Source: DATEEW01 sp035273665
Lineage (GTDB): Bacteria; Pseudomonadota; Gammaproteobacteria; Burkholderiales; SG8-39
Length of the DNA: 64,000 bases
Assembly (NCBI GenBank): GCA_035273665.1
Contig: DATEOW010000038.1
Span: 5,420-69,419 of the forward strand
Reading direction: 5' to 3'
In this document: piece after piece, positions 8,989 to 17,273 of the stretch
Numbering within the stretch: the first letter of the stretch is position 1
Layout: each line of letters begins with the position of its first letter
Made by a program: the position numbers and the translations under genes
The notes under the pieces: generated by a model
Told to the model about the DNA's origin: nothing
What the model saw: only the letters and a program-made list of their open reading frames with translations
Databases searched by the model: none

Positions 8989-10490
8989 CGGCAATATCGA
9001 TTCACGAGACCAGGGTGTTGGGGCAAGGCGCGACGGCGAAAGGCCGGTATTTGCGTGTCTCATTGCGCAATGGACAAGCGCAGATCGAAGGCAGAACGAG
9101 TTGCACCCTGGGAATTGCAAATGGAATTCATGCGCGGTGGCATTGGGACGGGGAAAAACTCGAAATCAGCAATTGCACGATGGGCTTTCAGCCGCTGTTT
9201 TGGAAGAGCGATGCGGAATCGATCTGCGTTTCGGAACATCTTCCCGATTTGGTCGAGGCGAACGAGACCCTAGATGAAACGGCACTGGCAGTATTTCTGC
9301 GCTTAGGCTTTTTCCTCGGTGACGACACTGCTTTCGTTCAAATACGTCAACTGCCGCCGAATTCAAAACTCAGTTGGCGGCCCGCGCGCGGTGCCGATTT
9401 GAATCGCGGAGAGCGGCCCAGTGCACCGGCTCATGCGATCGAGCGCGATCGGGCGATTAGAATTTATGGCGAGCTTTTTCACCGCGCCGTAGAGAAAACG
9501 CTGCCGGCGCCGGAGAAAGGCTTGTTTCTGCCCCTCACAGGGGGCCGTGATAGTCGACATATCGCTTATGCGTTGAAGCGCTTGAACGTCGCACCGGAAG
9601 CCTACGTGACGCAACGACACCTCCCGACACGCGTTGATAACGATGCGCGCATTGCGGCAGTACTTGCTCGAGAGCTCGGTAGTCCTCTGCGCGTGTTCGG
9701 ACAACCGGGGTTCTACGTCCAGAATCTCCTGAACAATCTAAGCGAGACCGGTTACTGCGCAGATGAGCACGGGCAACTCGAACCGCTGCGCCAGTGGCTC
9801 AAGGAAGTTGGTGCCCGGCGTGTGTACGACGGCATCGGCGGCGACGTGATGTCGCAAAGCAGCTATCAGAACGAGCAGTTGAATGATCGTTATCGGGCAG
9901 GAGAGCTCCACTTCGTTGCCGACGCACTATTGGAACGTTGGCGAGGATCGACCGGCGGTTGGGCCGCGCTGCTGCATGACGATATGCGGCAGGCATTCTC
10001 GATGGAAAAAGCGCGTCAGCGCCTGCGCGACGAGTTAGCCATGCACGCCTCGCATCATGACCCGCTGCGCGCCTTCTATTTTTGGAATCGCACACGTCGC
10101 GAAATCGCATTGTGCTTCCCTCCGCGCGAGGGACTAGACGTGTGTATGCCCTATCTCGAAGAAGATATCTGGCATTTTCTGGAAGGTCTTCCATCGGACT
10201 TACGATGCGATCGTCGATTGCACACCGACACTATTTTGCACACCTACCCCGAATGGGCGCATATCCCGTTCGAAGACAAGAGCGACAGGCGCGTGCCTTC
10301 GCGCAGGGAAAGCCTGCGCTTCGCTATCGACTTTCTCCTACGAGCGATGCCCTTGGATTCGCCGGCCATCGATTCTTCAGCGCTAATGACGCGCTGTATG
10401 GGCCTATTTTTCCGGCGCGCCTGGTGGAGCCCGGAAATGGCCTTGTACTTACTCAGCCTACTGAAGAAACGGCAAAATGGCGACCTTTAA
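8985..10490 (+). CDS. Asparagine-synthase-related protein without glutaminase Cys
   Basis: The frame is open from 8856, but the best start is the ATG at 8985, which overlaps the flippase stop as ATGA and gives 501 residues; upstream residues look non-coding. The C-terminal half has a pyrophosphatase-loop variant LTGGRDSR at residues 184-191 and later GIGGDVMSQ, both typical of the asparagine synthase ATP-binding domain. The N-terminal domain retains a glutaminase-like fold pattern but has no Cys near the start. It may use ammonia or another nucleophile, or may have a substrate other than aspartate. In a polysaccharide operon it may amidate or ligate a precursor; that is inference. Confidence 0.82.
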   Translation: MTAISIHETRVLGQGATAKGRYLRVSLRNGQAQIEGRTSCTLGIANGIHARWHWDGEKLEISNCTMGFQPLFWKSDAESICVSEHLPDLVEANETLDETALAVFLRLGFFLGDDTAFVQIRQLPPNSKLSWRPARGADLNRGERPSAPAHAIERDRAIRIYGELFHRAVEKTLPAPEKGLFLPLTGGRDSRHIAYALKRLNVAPEAYVTQRHLPTRVDNDARIAAVLARELGSPLRVFGQPGFYVQNLLNNLSETGYCADEHGQLEPLRQWLKEVGARRVYDGIGGDVMSQSSYQNEQLNDRYRAGELHFVADALLERWRGSTGGWAALLHDDMRQAFSMEKARQRLRDELAMHASHHDPLRAFYFWNRTRREIALCFPPREGLDVCMPYLEEDIWHFLEGLPSDLRCDRRLHTDTILHTYPEWAHIPFEDKSDRRVPSRRESLRFAIDFLLRAMPLDSPAIDSSALMTRCMGLFFRRAWWSPEMALYLLSLLKKRQNGDL

Positions 10491-10517
10491 GCTCCAGCGA
10501 CAGGGCCATGGATTCGA

Positions 10518-11486
10518 ATGAGTACGCAATCGCGCGCTGAATACATCAATGTTCTAATCCCCGCTTATAACGCGGCGTCCTTCATTGGCGAGGCGCTGGA
10601 GAGTATTGCGGCCCAAACTCGCTTGCCCGACAACGTTATCGTCGTGGACGATGGTTCCAAAGACGGCACTGCGGACATCGTCGAGGCGTTCGCCCGTACA
10701 AGTCCCATGCCGCTCAAGCTCATACGTCAACCGAATAGCGGCGCCTCCAAAGCGAGAAACAACGGCATCAAAGAAATGCGTGAAGGATGGGTCGCTTTTC
10801 TGGATGCGGACGATTTATGGTTGCCAAATAACCTTGCGGTCCTGGAAGAAACTGCACGCGCGGCGCCCAATGCGGTGGCCGCATTCGGTGACGGCGTCTA
10901 TTTCTCGAAACATGGTCCCGACAGCGCGCCTTTCTCACGCGCAAAAGCCATTGCCGCCGGCGAGCCGCTGCCCGAGTCCGGCTTATTTTTGCTCGGCCAA
11001 CGTCTCTTCACCGGCCTTTTGCCGGGTAGCTTCATCATTCCCTCGAGCTTCATGGTGCGTACAGCGGTGCTGCAAGCGGTCGGCGGCTTCAATACCGATA
11101 TCCTCTATCACGCCGACCGTTTGCTGATGCTTCAGCTGTCCAAAGCGGGCGATTTCGTTTTCGTAGATCGGGTGCTATCTAGAAACCGCATCCATGAGAA
11201 CAACATCACCCATCCCAAGAACACGGCTCGCAACGAATTGTCTTCGCTGAGCATTTTGAACAAGTTGAGCACACTCGTCCCGCTTACCGACCAAGAAGTG
11301 GCCAGCATCGAAGCGCAGAAACGGATCACCGTTCATCAGGGGTCGTACAGCGCATCCACTTCCGGCTTGAAAAGCTATCTCCGCTTTTTGCGCGAGGTAA
11401 AGAGCATCAACGGCCGTGTGGCAATCCCGCGTCTGAAAGACATCGCGCGCGCGGCACTACGCTCTTTTTCAAGTGCCGGGGCTTGA
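10518..11486 (+). CDS. GT2-family glycosyltransferase
   Basis: A 322-residue GT-A transferase that starts a few residues before INVLIPAYNAASFI. It has IVVDDGSKDGTADI (nucleotide binding), NSGASKARNNG and the metal-binding motif FLDADDLWLP near residue 98. These are the standard family 2 signatures. It is cytoplasmic, with no signal or membrane segment. The gene lies 27 nt after the asparagine-synthase-like gene and ends one base before the ATG of the methyltransferase. It probably extends the lipid-linked repeat unit; donor and linkage cannot be read. The last 90 residues do not match the usual catalytic core and may set acceptor specificity. Confidence 0.88.
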   Translation: MSTQSRAEYINVLIPAYNAASFIGEALESIAAQTRLPDNVIVVDDGSKDGTADIVEAFARTSPMPLKLIRQPNSGASKARNNGIKEMREGWVAFLDADDLWLPNNLAVLEETARAAPNAVAAFGDGVYFSKHGPDSAPFSRAKAIAAGEPLPESGLFLLGQRLFTGLLPGSFIIPSSFMVRTAVLQAVGGFNTDILYHADRLLMLQLSKAGDFVFVDRVLSRNRIHENNITHPKNTARNELSSLSILNKLSTLVPLTDQEVASIEAQKRITVHQGSYSASTSGLKSYLRFLREVKSINGRVAIPRLKDIARAALRSFSSAGA

Positions 11487-11487
11487 T

Positions 11488-12249
11488 ATGGCGCAAGCAA
11501 GTGCGTTCGACGTGGAGTTTGAGGCCGCATTTCCGGGCGTCACCCAGCGCGAAAAAGACCGTTTGGTTGCGACTTTGGACGCGATACCTTCCGACGCAAA
11601 ACGTGCTTTGGAGGTTGGTTTTCTGGAACTGGGAATGACGCGACTCTTGGACCGGCGTCTCGATCTGGTGAGCATCGATCTACCGCTGAATAAATCACTC
11701 CCGAAGGAATTCAAGCTCGCGTACGCCAGTATCGAAGGTTTGCCTTTCGCCGATCGTCATTTCGATATCATCGTTTGCACGGAGGTGCTCGAGCATCTAC
11801 CCGAACAAACCTTCAGACGAGGGATCCGGGAGCTCGAAAGGGTCAGCGCCAGGTATCTGCTCGTTTCGGTGCCCTATCGGCAGCGGGTATGGAACGAATA
11901 CTACAAATGTTCACATTGTGGATACGTCGGCAATAGCATGAACCATTTACGCTACTTCGATGAGAAGAGCGTGGGTGCGATGTTCCCCGAGTTTTCGCTC
12001 ACCGAGCAAAAATTAATCGGCGATATCGCGGGCTATGCGCCCGACTTTCTTTATCGTCTTGCGCGCAGCGTGGGGAATGTCTGGGCGACGCGCACTTGGA
12101 AATGCTCAAACTGCAAAAAGATGCCTGAAGAAATTCGCCCGAACCTATTCGGCGCCGCGTTGCGCCGTGTGATATGGCGTTTGGAAAAAGCGGCACCCAA
12201 GCGCAAGTGCTGGTCAATCTGTTTATTGGAAAGGCGTGTTGCAACGTGA
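11488..12249 (+). CDS. Class I SAM methyltransferase with cysteine pairs
   Basis: I start this gene at the ATG at 11488, two bases after the previous stop; an upstream GTG at 11473 would overlap. The product is 253 residues. It has the later methyltransferase motifs FADRHFDIIVCTEVLEHLPE, typical of Methyltransf_11 proteins, but motif I is weak (ALEVGFLELGMT instead of a GxGxG loop). Two pairs of cysteines, CSHCG at about residue 144 and CSNCKK at about 207, could hold a zinc ion. It may methylate a sugar or another polysaccharide substituent. It overlaps the next gene (GTGA), so coupling is likely. The degenerate motif I lowers certainty that it binds SAM normally. Confidence 0.75.
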   Translation: MAQASAFDVEFEAAFPGVTQREKDRLVATLDAIPSDAKRALEVGFLELGMTRLLDRRLDLVSIDLPLNKSLPKEFKLAYASIEGLPFADRHFDIIVCTEVLEHLPEQTFRRGIRELERVSARYLLVSVPYRQRVWNEYYKCSHCGYVGNSMNHLRYFDEKSVGAMFPEFSLTEQKLIGDIAGYAPDFLYRLARSVGNVWATRTWKCSNCKKMPEEIRPNLFGAALRRVIWRLEKAAPKRKCWSICLLERRVAT

Positions 12250-13550
12250 GAGATATCGTCGTCACGCTGATTATCGTGGGGGCTTTGCCCTACATCATCC
12301 GTGCGCCCTGGTTCGGCATTATCGGCTGGAACTGGGTCGGCATCATGAATCCTCACCGTCTTGGGTGGGGTTTCGCCGGCAGTTTGCCTTTCGCCCAGGT
12401 GATCGGCATTTGCACCTTGGTCGGCTTGATTTTTTCGAAGGAGAAAAAAAGTTTCCCGATCAATCGGGTGACCGTGACGCTCATCATTTTTATTCTTTGG
12501 ATGTGCTTCACCACGCTCACCGCCTTGAACGGGCCCGATGCGGTCGACGGCATGGTCAAGATGCTGAAGATTCAGATCGTCATCTTGTTGGGTTTCATGC
12601 TGATGCAAAGCCGCGAGCGGATCCACTGGCTCACCTGGACTTTGGTCGTGTCCGTCGGTTTTTACGGCGTAAAGGGAGGCATTTTCACGCTCATCGGCGG
12701 TGGTTCGAACATGGTGCTCGGGCCGCCAGGCACTTTCATATCGGGCAACACCGAAATCGGCCTGGCGCTACTCATGATGATGCCGCTGATGCGCTATCTC
12801 CAGCTCAATACAAAAAAGAAGTTGGTACGTTGGGGACTTGGCATCGCGATGCTGTTGACCGGGATTGCCGTGCTCGGAACGCATTCGCGCGGCGCCCTCC
12901 TCGGCGCTGGTGTGATGATCGCCGCTTTCTGGTGGAAGAGCCGCAGCAAGTTGCTGATCACAGGTGTGATGATTCTCGCTGTACCCGCCTTTTTGGCATT
13001 CATGCCGCATGAGTGGTGGGCGAAGATGGACACCATTCAAAATTATGAGCAGGATGCTTCGGCGATGGGCCGAATCAATGCATGGCACTTCGCGGTCAAC
13101 GTGGCGACGGACAGGCCGTTTGGCGGCGGATTCGATGCTTTTACGCCGCGATGGTTTGAACGCTATGCACCGGTGCCCGACGATTTTCACGATGCGCACA
13201 GCATTTATTTCGAGATTTTGGGCGAGCACGGTTTTGTCGGTCTTGCGCTATTCCTAATACTGATGTGGCTTACTTGGCGCACGGGATCGCGCATCGTTCG
13301 CCTGACAAAAGGGAAACCGCAATTCACTTGGGCGCGAGATCTGGCATTGATGTCTCAAGTCAGTTTGTTGGCTTATTGGGTTGCCGGCGCCTTTTTGGGA
13401 CTCGCGTATTTCGATGGTTATTATTTGATCATTTCGCTGTTGGTGTTGACTCGGATTGTCGTCGAACGCGAACTGGCCGCTGTGCCTGAGGCAGTCGACC
13501 AATCGCAGCTGCGACCGGCGACGTACCCGGCGACTGGGCATGTCTCGTGA
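12246..13550 (+). CDS. O-antigen ligase/polymerase-like protein, exosortase A associated
   Basis: The true start is most likely the GTG at 12246. It overlaps the previous stop as GTGA, is preceded by AAAGG, and gives the family N-terminus VRDIVVTLIIVGALPYI. The frame is open upstream to 12174, but that would be an unusual extension. The 434-residue protein has about 10 to 12 membrane segments and the conserved patch WVGIMNPHRLGWGFA, which I recognise from the putative O-glycosylation ligase/Wzy-like family of XrtA loci (TIGR03097). A periplasmic loop with THSRGALLGAG and HDAHSIYFEILGEHGFVG is typical of the Wzy_C/ligase superfamily. It would polymerise repeat units or attach the glycan to PEP-CTERM proteins. 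Confidence 0.9.
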   Translation: MRDIVVTLIIVGALPYIIRAPWFGIIGWNWVGIMNPHRLGWGFAGSLPFAQVIGICTLVGLIFSKEKKSFPINRVTVTLIIFILWMCFTTLTALNGPDAVDGMVKMLKIQIVILLGFMLMQSRERIHWLTWTLVVSVGFYGVKGGIFTLIGGGSNMVLGPPGTFISGNTEIGLALLMMMPLMRYLQLNTKKKLVRWGLGIAMLLTGIAVLGTHSRGALLGAGVMIAAFWWKSRSKLLITGVMILAVPAFLAFMPHEWWAKMDTIQNYEQDASAMGRINAWHFAVNVATDRPFGGGFDAFTPRWFERYAPVPDDFHDAHSIYFEILGEHGFVGLALFLILMWLTWRTGSRIVRLTKGKPQFTWARDLALMSQVSLLAYWVAGAFLGLAYFDGYYLIISLLVLTRIVVERELAAVPEAVDQSQLRPATYPATGHVS

Positions 13551-14293
13551 AAATCGATCCGCAGCCGGCTTTTGAAAAACGCTGGCGTCGTCGTTTCGAA
13601 GAATATGCGTTGCGCTTCGATGACGACGCCGGCATTGCCGGTTGGTCACCGAGCGGACTCGACGCGCGCTTGAGACATTTCGCGCAGGCGTGGTCCGGCG
13701 CTATCAGCAATGCACAATGGCTCGATGTGGGTTGCGGCGCGGGGAGCTACACGCGCTACCTCATGGCCTCAGGCGTCAAAGTGCTTGGCTTGGATTACTC
13801 ATATCCATCCCTGAAGAAGGCGCGCGGTCGGAAGGGGGGCGAAGGCGCGACCTGGGCGGTAGGCGATGCGACAAGATTGCCTGTGGCCTCAAAAAGTTTC
13901 GACGGCGCCTTGTGTTTTGGCGTGTTGCAGGCTTTATCGCGGCCAGACGACGCGCTTCGTGAATTACATGATTGCCTCAAAGACGGAGGCGAGTTGTGGG
14001 TTGACGCCTTGAACGCTTATTGCCTGCCTACTTTGATCCAACGTCTGCGCGCGCGCATGCGGGGCTTGCCGATGCATTTGCGATACGATTCTCCATGGCA
14101 GCTCGCACGAAGCATGCGTAACACCGGCCTGAGCGAGGTCAAGCTTCATTGGGTGCCCATCGTGCCGATGCGCTTGGCGAAATTCCAACCTCTGTTTGAA
14201 AGCGCCCCGCTGCGCGTACTCATCAAGTTCATACCTTTCTTGGGCGCGCTCATCAGTCACGCTTTTGTGCTATCGGGGCGCCGCAGGGGATGA
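13547..14293 (+). CDS. Class I SAM-dependent methyltransferase
   Basis: A 248-residue methyltransferase. Motif I, WLDVGCGAGSYTRYL, is intact at about residues 60-74. It is followed by the acidic residue of motif II in VLGLDYSYPSL and by SKSFDGALCFGVLQALSRPDD, corresponding to motifs IV and V. It therefore very likely binds SAM. It overlaps the ligase-like gene and the deacetylase by 4 nt each (GTGA and ATGA), so it is part of the polysaccharide operon. The acceptor is probably a sugar hydroxyl or carboxylate. Unlike the methyltransferase at 11488 it has no cysteine pairs. Confidence 0.88.
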   Translation: MKIDPQPAFEKRWRRRFEEYALRFDDDAGIAGWSPSGLDARLRHFAQAWSGAISNAQWLDVGCGAGSYTRYLMASGVKVLGLDYSYPSLKKARGRKGGEGATWAVGDATRLPVASKSFDGALCFGVLQALSRPDDALRELHDCLKDGGELWVDALNAYCLPTLIQRLRARMRGLPMHLRYDSPWQLARSMRNTGLSEVKLHWVPIVPMRLAKFQPLFESAPLRVLIKFIPFLGALISHAFVLSGRRRG

Positions 14294-15258
14294 GCCATTT
14301 TTTGCTGAAAGGTCTGGCACGCTACACGCTGCCCGGCGGTGAAAAGAATCGGCTTGGCGTGTTGATTTATCACCGCGTGCTACGCGAGGCGGACGCATTG
14401 GTACAAGACACCGTTGCCAACGATTTCGATTGGCAGCTGCAGACGCTGAAGCGCTGTTTCAATGTCTTGCCCCTTCCCGAAGCACTCGACCGCCTGCAGC
14501 AGGGGGAGTTGCCGCCGGGCAGCGTTGCGATCACCTTCGACGATGGCTATGCGGATAACGCGACCGTCGCCCTGCCATTGTTGAAGCGGCATGGTTTACA
14601 TGCGACTTTTTTCATCGCTTCGGGATTTCTGGATGGTGGCCGAATGTGGAACGACAGCGTCGTGTATGCGCTGCGCAACACAACGAAGTCGTCGATAGAA
14701 GTCCCCGCGCTGCAAAGCGAACCGATCTCCCTCGCTACGTTGGACGAGAAGCGCTCGGCGATCGCCAGTTTGCTGCCGAAGATCAAATATATCCCCGAAC
14801 CAAGGCGGTCTGAAGTGGTGCAAGCACTGACGGAAGCGGCTGGCGCCGCCTTGCCGGATGATTTGATGATGAGTTCGGCGCAAGTTCGAGAGCTGCGCCA
14901 AGCGGGGATGGAAATCGGCGGCCACACGATTACACACCCCATTCTCGCTTTGGTACCCGAGGCCGAAGCCAGTGAGCAGATTGGGCGAGGGCGGGAAATC
15001 TTGCAAGGCATTCTAGGCGAGCCCATCAGCTTGTTTGCGTATCCCAATGGCGTGCCGAAGCGAGATTACCTGCCTGCGCATATCGCGGCGGTCAAAGCGG
15101 CCGGTTTCAAGGCCGCCTTCAGCACGGCATGGGGCGCCGCCACACGTCACCGCGACCCGTTTCAATTGCCGCGCTTCACGCCCTGGGACAAAACACCTGC
15201 GCGATTTGCCCTGCGTTTGGCATTGAATGGGCGAAAAACAGAGGCACGTGCGGTTTAA
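14290..15258 (+). CDS. Polysaccharide deacetylase family protein
   Basis: This 322-residue protein has the NodB-type deacetylase signatures. These are the opening strand LGVLIYHRV, the metal-site acidic pair in VAITFDDGYADNA at about residues 78-90, and the two zinc-binding histidines in GGHTITHPIL at about residue 216. LFAYPNG forms the usual later groove motif. There is no clear signal peptide, so it may act on cytoplasmic lipid-linked sugars or be exported in another way. It removes N- or O-acetyl groups from a sugar. It is the last gene of the plus-strand polysaccharide operon and its stop overlaps that of the converging formyltransferase by 4 nt. Confidence 0.88.
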   Translation: MSHFLLKGLARYTLPGGEKNRLGVLIYHRVLREADALVQDTVANDFDWQLQTLKRCFNVLPLPEALDRLQQGELPPGSVAITFDDGYADNATVALPLLKRHGLHATFFIASGFLDGGRMWNDSVVYALRNTTKSSIEVPALQSEPISLATLDEKRSAIASLLPKIKYIPEPRRSEVVQALTEAAGAALPDDLMMSSAQVRELRQAGMEIGGHTITHPILALVPEAEASEQIGRGREILQGILGEPISLFAYPNGVPKRDYLPAHIAAVKAAGFKAAFSTAWGAATRHRDPFQLPRFTPWDKTPARFALRLALNGRKTEARAV

Positions 15259-15992
15259 CCGTGCTGCGGTTGCCGCGGCACTCGCCCGCGCGAAGCATCG
15301 TCCAGCGTTGAAGCCACGAGTTCCGCAGCGGTTTTTGCGAGACGTCGCCTCAAGCTAACCGCATCGCTGCCCCGCTCTATTGTGACCGCCCTCTGATGCG
15401 CGATGTCGCCGGTGTCGATGCCTTCATCGATCCAATGCAAGCTGACGCCGCTCTCGCTGGCGCGATCACGAAGTGCTGCGCCGATTGGATCGGCTCCCCG
15501 GTAATTTGGCAGATACGAAGGATGCACATTCAATGTGGCAATACGCGCTATGCCGATCGCTTCACGCTTCAAAATGTGATTGAAAGTAGCGATAAGAACG
15601 ATGTCGGGATCGAGCGCTTGTAAAGCTGCAATGCTTTCCGAGTCGTTGATGTCGCGTGTATAGCGGTAGGGAATGCGATGGCGATCGCAGAAGGCTTCGA
15701 TTCTTAAAGGCGAATCGCTTAGGGCCTTTGCACCTGGAATCTTCGACTTCAAACGGTGGAGACGGTGGCCGAAGGCCAAGCGGGCTTCACGGACCAAGCC
15801 CTTCCATCCTTTTTGCTTAACAATGGCCGCAATCTGCTTATGTTTCGGCAAGCCGGCCAGCGGCGAGCGATGCGGCAAGGAGAGGATGGCGGCTTGAAAG
15901 TGATGAAGAAGTTCGGGTCGATCTAAGCCAAGCGCTTCGAGCATCTCAGCGCTGAAGGGAGCGCCGGCGCAACTCAGTAGAATCACCCGCAT
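15255..15992 (-). CDS. Formyltransferase (sugar N-formyltransferase-like)
   Basis: A 245-residue protein related to the catalytic domain of methionyl-tRNA and sugar formyltransferases. The catalytic Asn-His-Asp triad is visible in TFNHILK, LNVHPSYLPNYRGADP and GIDTGDIAHQ. The HPSxLPxxRG loop is the N10-formyl-tetrahydrofolate binding signature. It lacks the C-terminal tRNA-binding domain of Fmt and is not next to def, so a role in N-formylating an amino sugar of the exopolysaccharide is more likely. The first 110 residues look like a nucleotide-sugar or acceptor binding region of no recognised type. It follows one base after the GT4 gene at 15994 on the minus strand. Confidence 0.82.
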   Translation of the reverse strand: MRVILLSCAGAPFSAEMLEALGLDRPELLHHFQAAILSLPHRSPLAGLPKHKQIAAIVKQKGWKGLVREARLAFGHRLHRLKSKIPGAKALSDSPLRIEAFCDRHRIPYRYTRDINDSESIAALQALDPDIVLIATFNHILKREAIGIARIATLNVHPSYLPNYRGADPIGAALRDRASESGVSLHWIDEGIDTGDIAHQRAVTIERGSDAVSLRRRLAKTAAELVASTLDDASRGRVPRQPQHG

Positions 15993-15993
15993 A

Positions 15994-17268
15994 TCAATCG
16001 CACAATCGGTTCAATTCGGCAGCCAATTGCACGGTTAGTTGCTCGCGGCTGTACTTGCGAACACTGGGAGACGGTTCGCGTGCTTGTCTAGGGATGTGAC
16101 GTTGCGCATAGAGGTCTCTCAGCGCCGCCGCAATTCCTTCAGTATCGTCCGGCGACACCGGCGCGCCACCGCCCGTTTCAGCGAGCACTTCCTTCACGGC
16201 GCCTTCGGAAACCAAAGCAAGCATCGGTTTGCCCAGACGCAAGTACTCGTAGACTTTTGCCGGCACCTGCAAGCGCGTCCAAGCTTGCTCCGCTTCAGCA
16301 CCTGCGGTCGCCATTTCACTGAGAACAGTCAGAACATCCGCGCCTGCCAAGCGTTTCAGGGCCTCGCCATAAGGAATGCGCTTCACCACGCAATCAACCT
16401 GTGTGCTTAAACCATATTGCTGCAATTCGTTCTGGAAGGCGGCTGACTGTGCCCATTCCCCACAACCCAAAAAGGTGATTTTGAGATCGTCGGCGCGGAG
16501 CCATCCTTTGTCCAAGGCCAAACGCACACCGGCCAAAAGTGGACGCGGGTGACGATTACCGACGGATATCACGCCGGGATAAATGATATGAAACTGTGCT
16601 TCAGTGTGCGGTTCGATCTGCGCGAAGTCCGGTTCGTCATAGCCGTTGGTAATCGTGACGAACTTGGCCGCATCCACTTGCGGATAGCGCTCAAGAAAGA
16701 ATCGTCGCATGGCTGGGGTGTTACAGATGACGCGATCCGCGTGACGCATAATTTTCGCTTCGAGAATGCCTTCGAGTTTGCGCCGATACCAGGGCATCGA
16801 ATCCTCGACCCAAGGATCGCGAAAATCTGCAATCCAAGGCAGGCCGAAACGCTTTTTCAACCGCAAGCCTATCCAGTGTGCGGTGGGAACGGGATAGGTG
16901 GTGTACAGCGCTTGAAAGCGACCGCTGCCTAATAGCTCGCTTCCGGCCCGCGTGCCGGAAAACAACCAGGGCCAATATCGATCCGGCACCGCCAGTGCGC
17001 TGGGATACAGGCCGCGAAAGCCGAGCGCTTCTTTGATATCGACGGCAGCGCTGCGTCGGACTTCGACGTGCGCCGGGATTTTCGCCAGGGAAGCGGCGTC
17101 GGTGCTGTAGTAAAGATTCGGCGGCACAGTAAGCACGGTGGAGGACCAACCGTGACCATGCAGGTATTGAGTGAATTTGAGCGTGCGCAAAACACCCGTG
17201 CTGGTGTTGTCGGGCGGATAGTGAAAGGCGACGACCAGCACGCGCCTTTGTGTGCGTTCGCTATTCAT
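15994..17268 (-). CDS. GT4-like glycosyltransferase
   Basis: The start is probably the ATG at 17268 (MNSERTQRRVLVVAFHYPP), giving 424 residues; the frame also allows a TTG at 17277. The N-terminal YPPDNTSTGVLRTLKF loop and the C-terminal KVYEYLRLGKPMLALV patch are typical of GT4-like enzymes of polysaccharide loci. An acidic pair of the EX7E type is not obvious. It is a soluble cytoplasmic protein probably adding a sugar to the repeat unit. It lies between the third asparagine-synthase homologue, which ends within its start region, and the formyltransferase, so the three are probably co-transcribed. Confidence 0.85.
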   Translation of the reverse strand: MNSERTQRRVLVVAFHYPPDNTSTGVLRTLKFTQYLHGHGWSSTVLTVPPNLYYSTDAASLAKIPAHVEVRRSAAVDIKEALGFRGLYPSALAVPDRYWPWLFSGTRAGSELLGSGRFQALYTTYPVPTAHWIGLRLKKRFGLPWIADFRDPWVEDSMPWYRRKLEGILEAKIMRHADRVICNTPAMRRFFLERYPQVDAAKFVTITNGYDEPDFAQIEPHTEAQFHIIYPGVISVGNRHPRPLLAGVRLALDKGWLRADDLKITFLGCGEWAQSAAFQNELQQYGLSTQVDCVVKRIPYGEALKRLAGADVLTVLSEMATAGAEAEQAWTRLQVPAKVYEYLRLGKPMLALVSEGAVKEVLAETGGGAPVSPDDTEGIAAALRDLYAQRHIPRQAREPSPSVRKYSREQLTVQLAAELNRLCD

Positions 17269-17273
17269 CGGGC

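Noticed and set aside
12174..12245. Upstream start for the ligase-like gene
   Set aside because: Family proteins begin at the RDIVVTL segment; the GTG at 12246 overlaps the previous stop and has a ribosome binding site.
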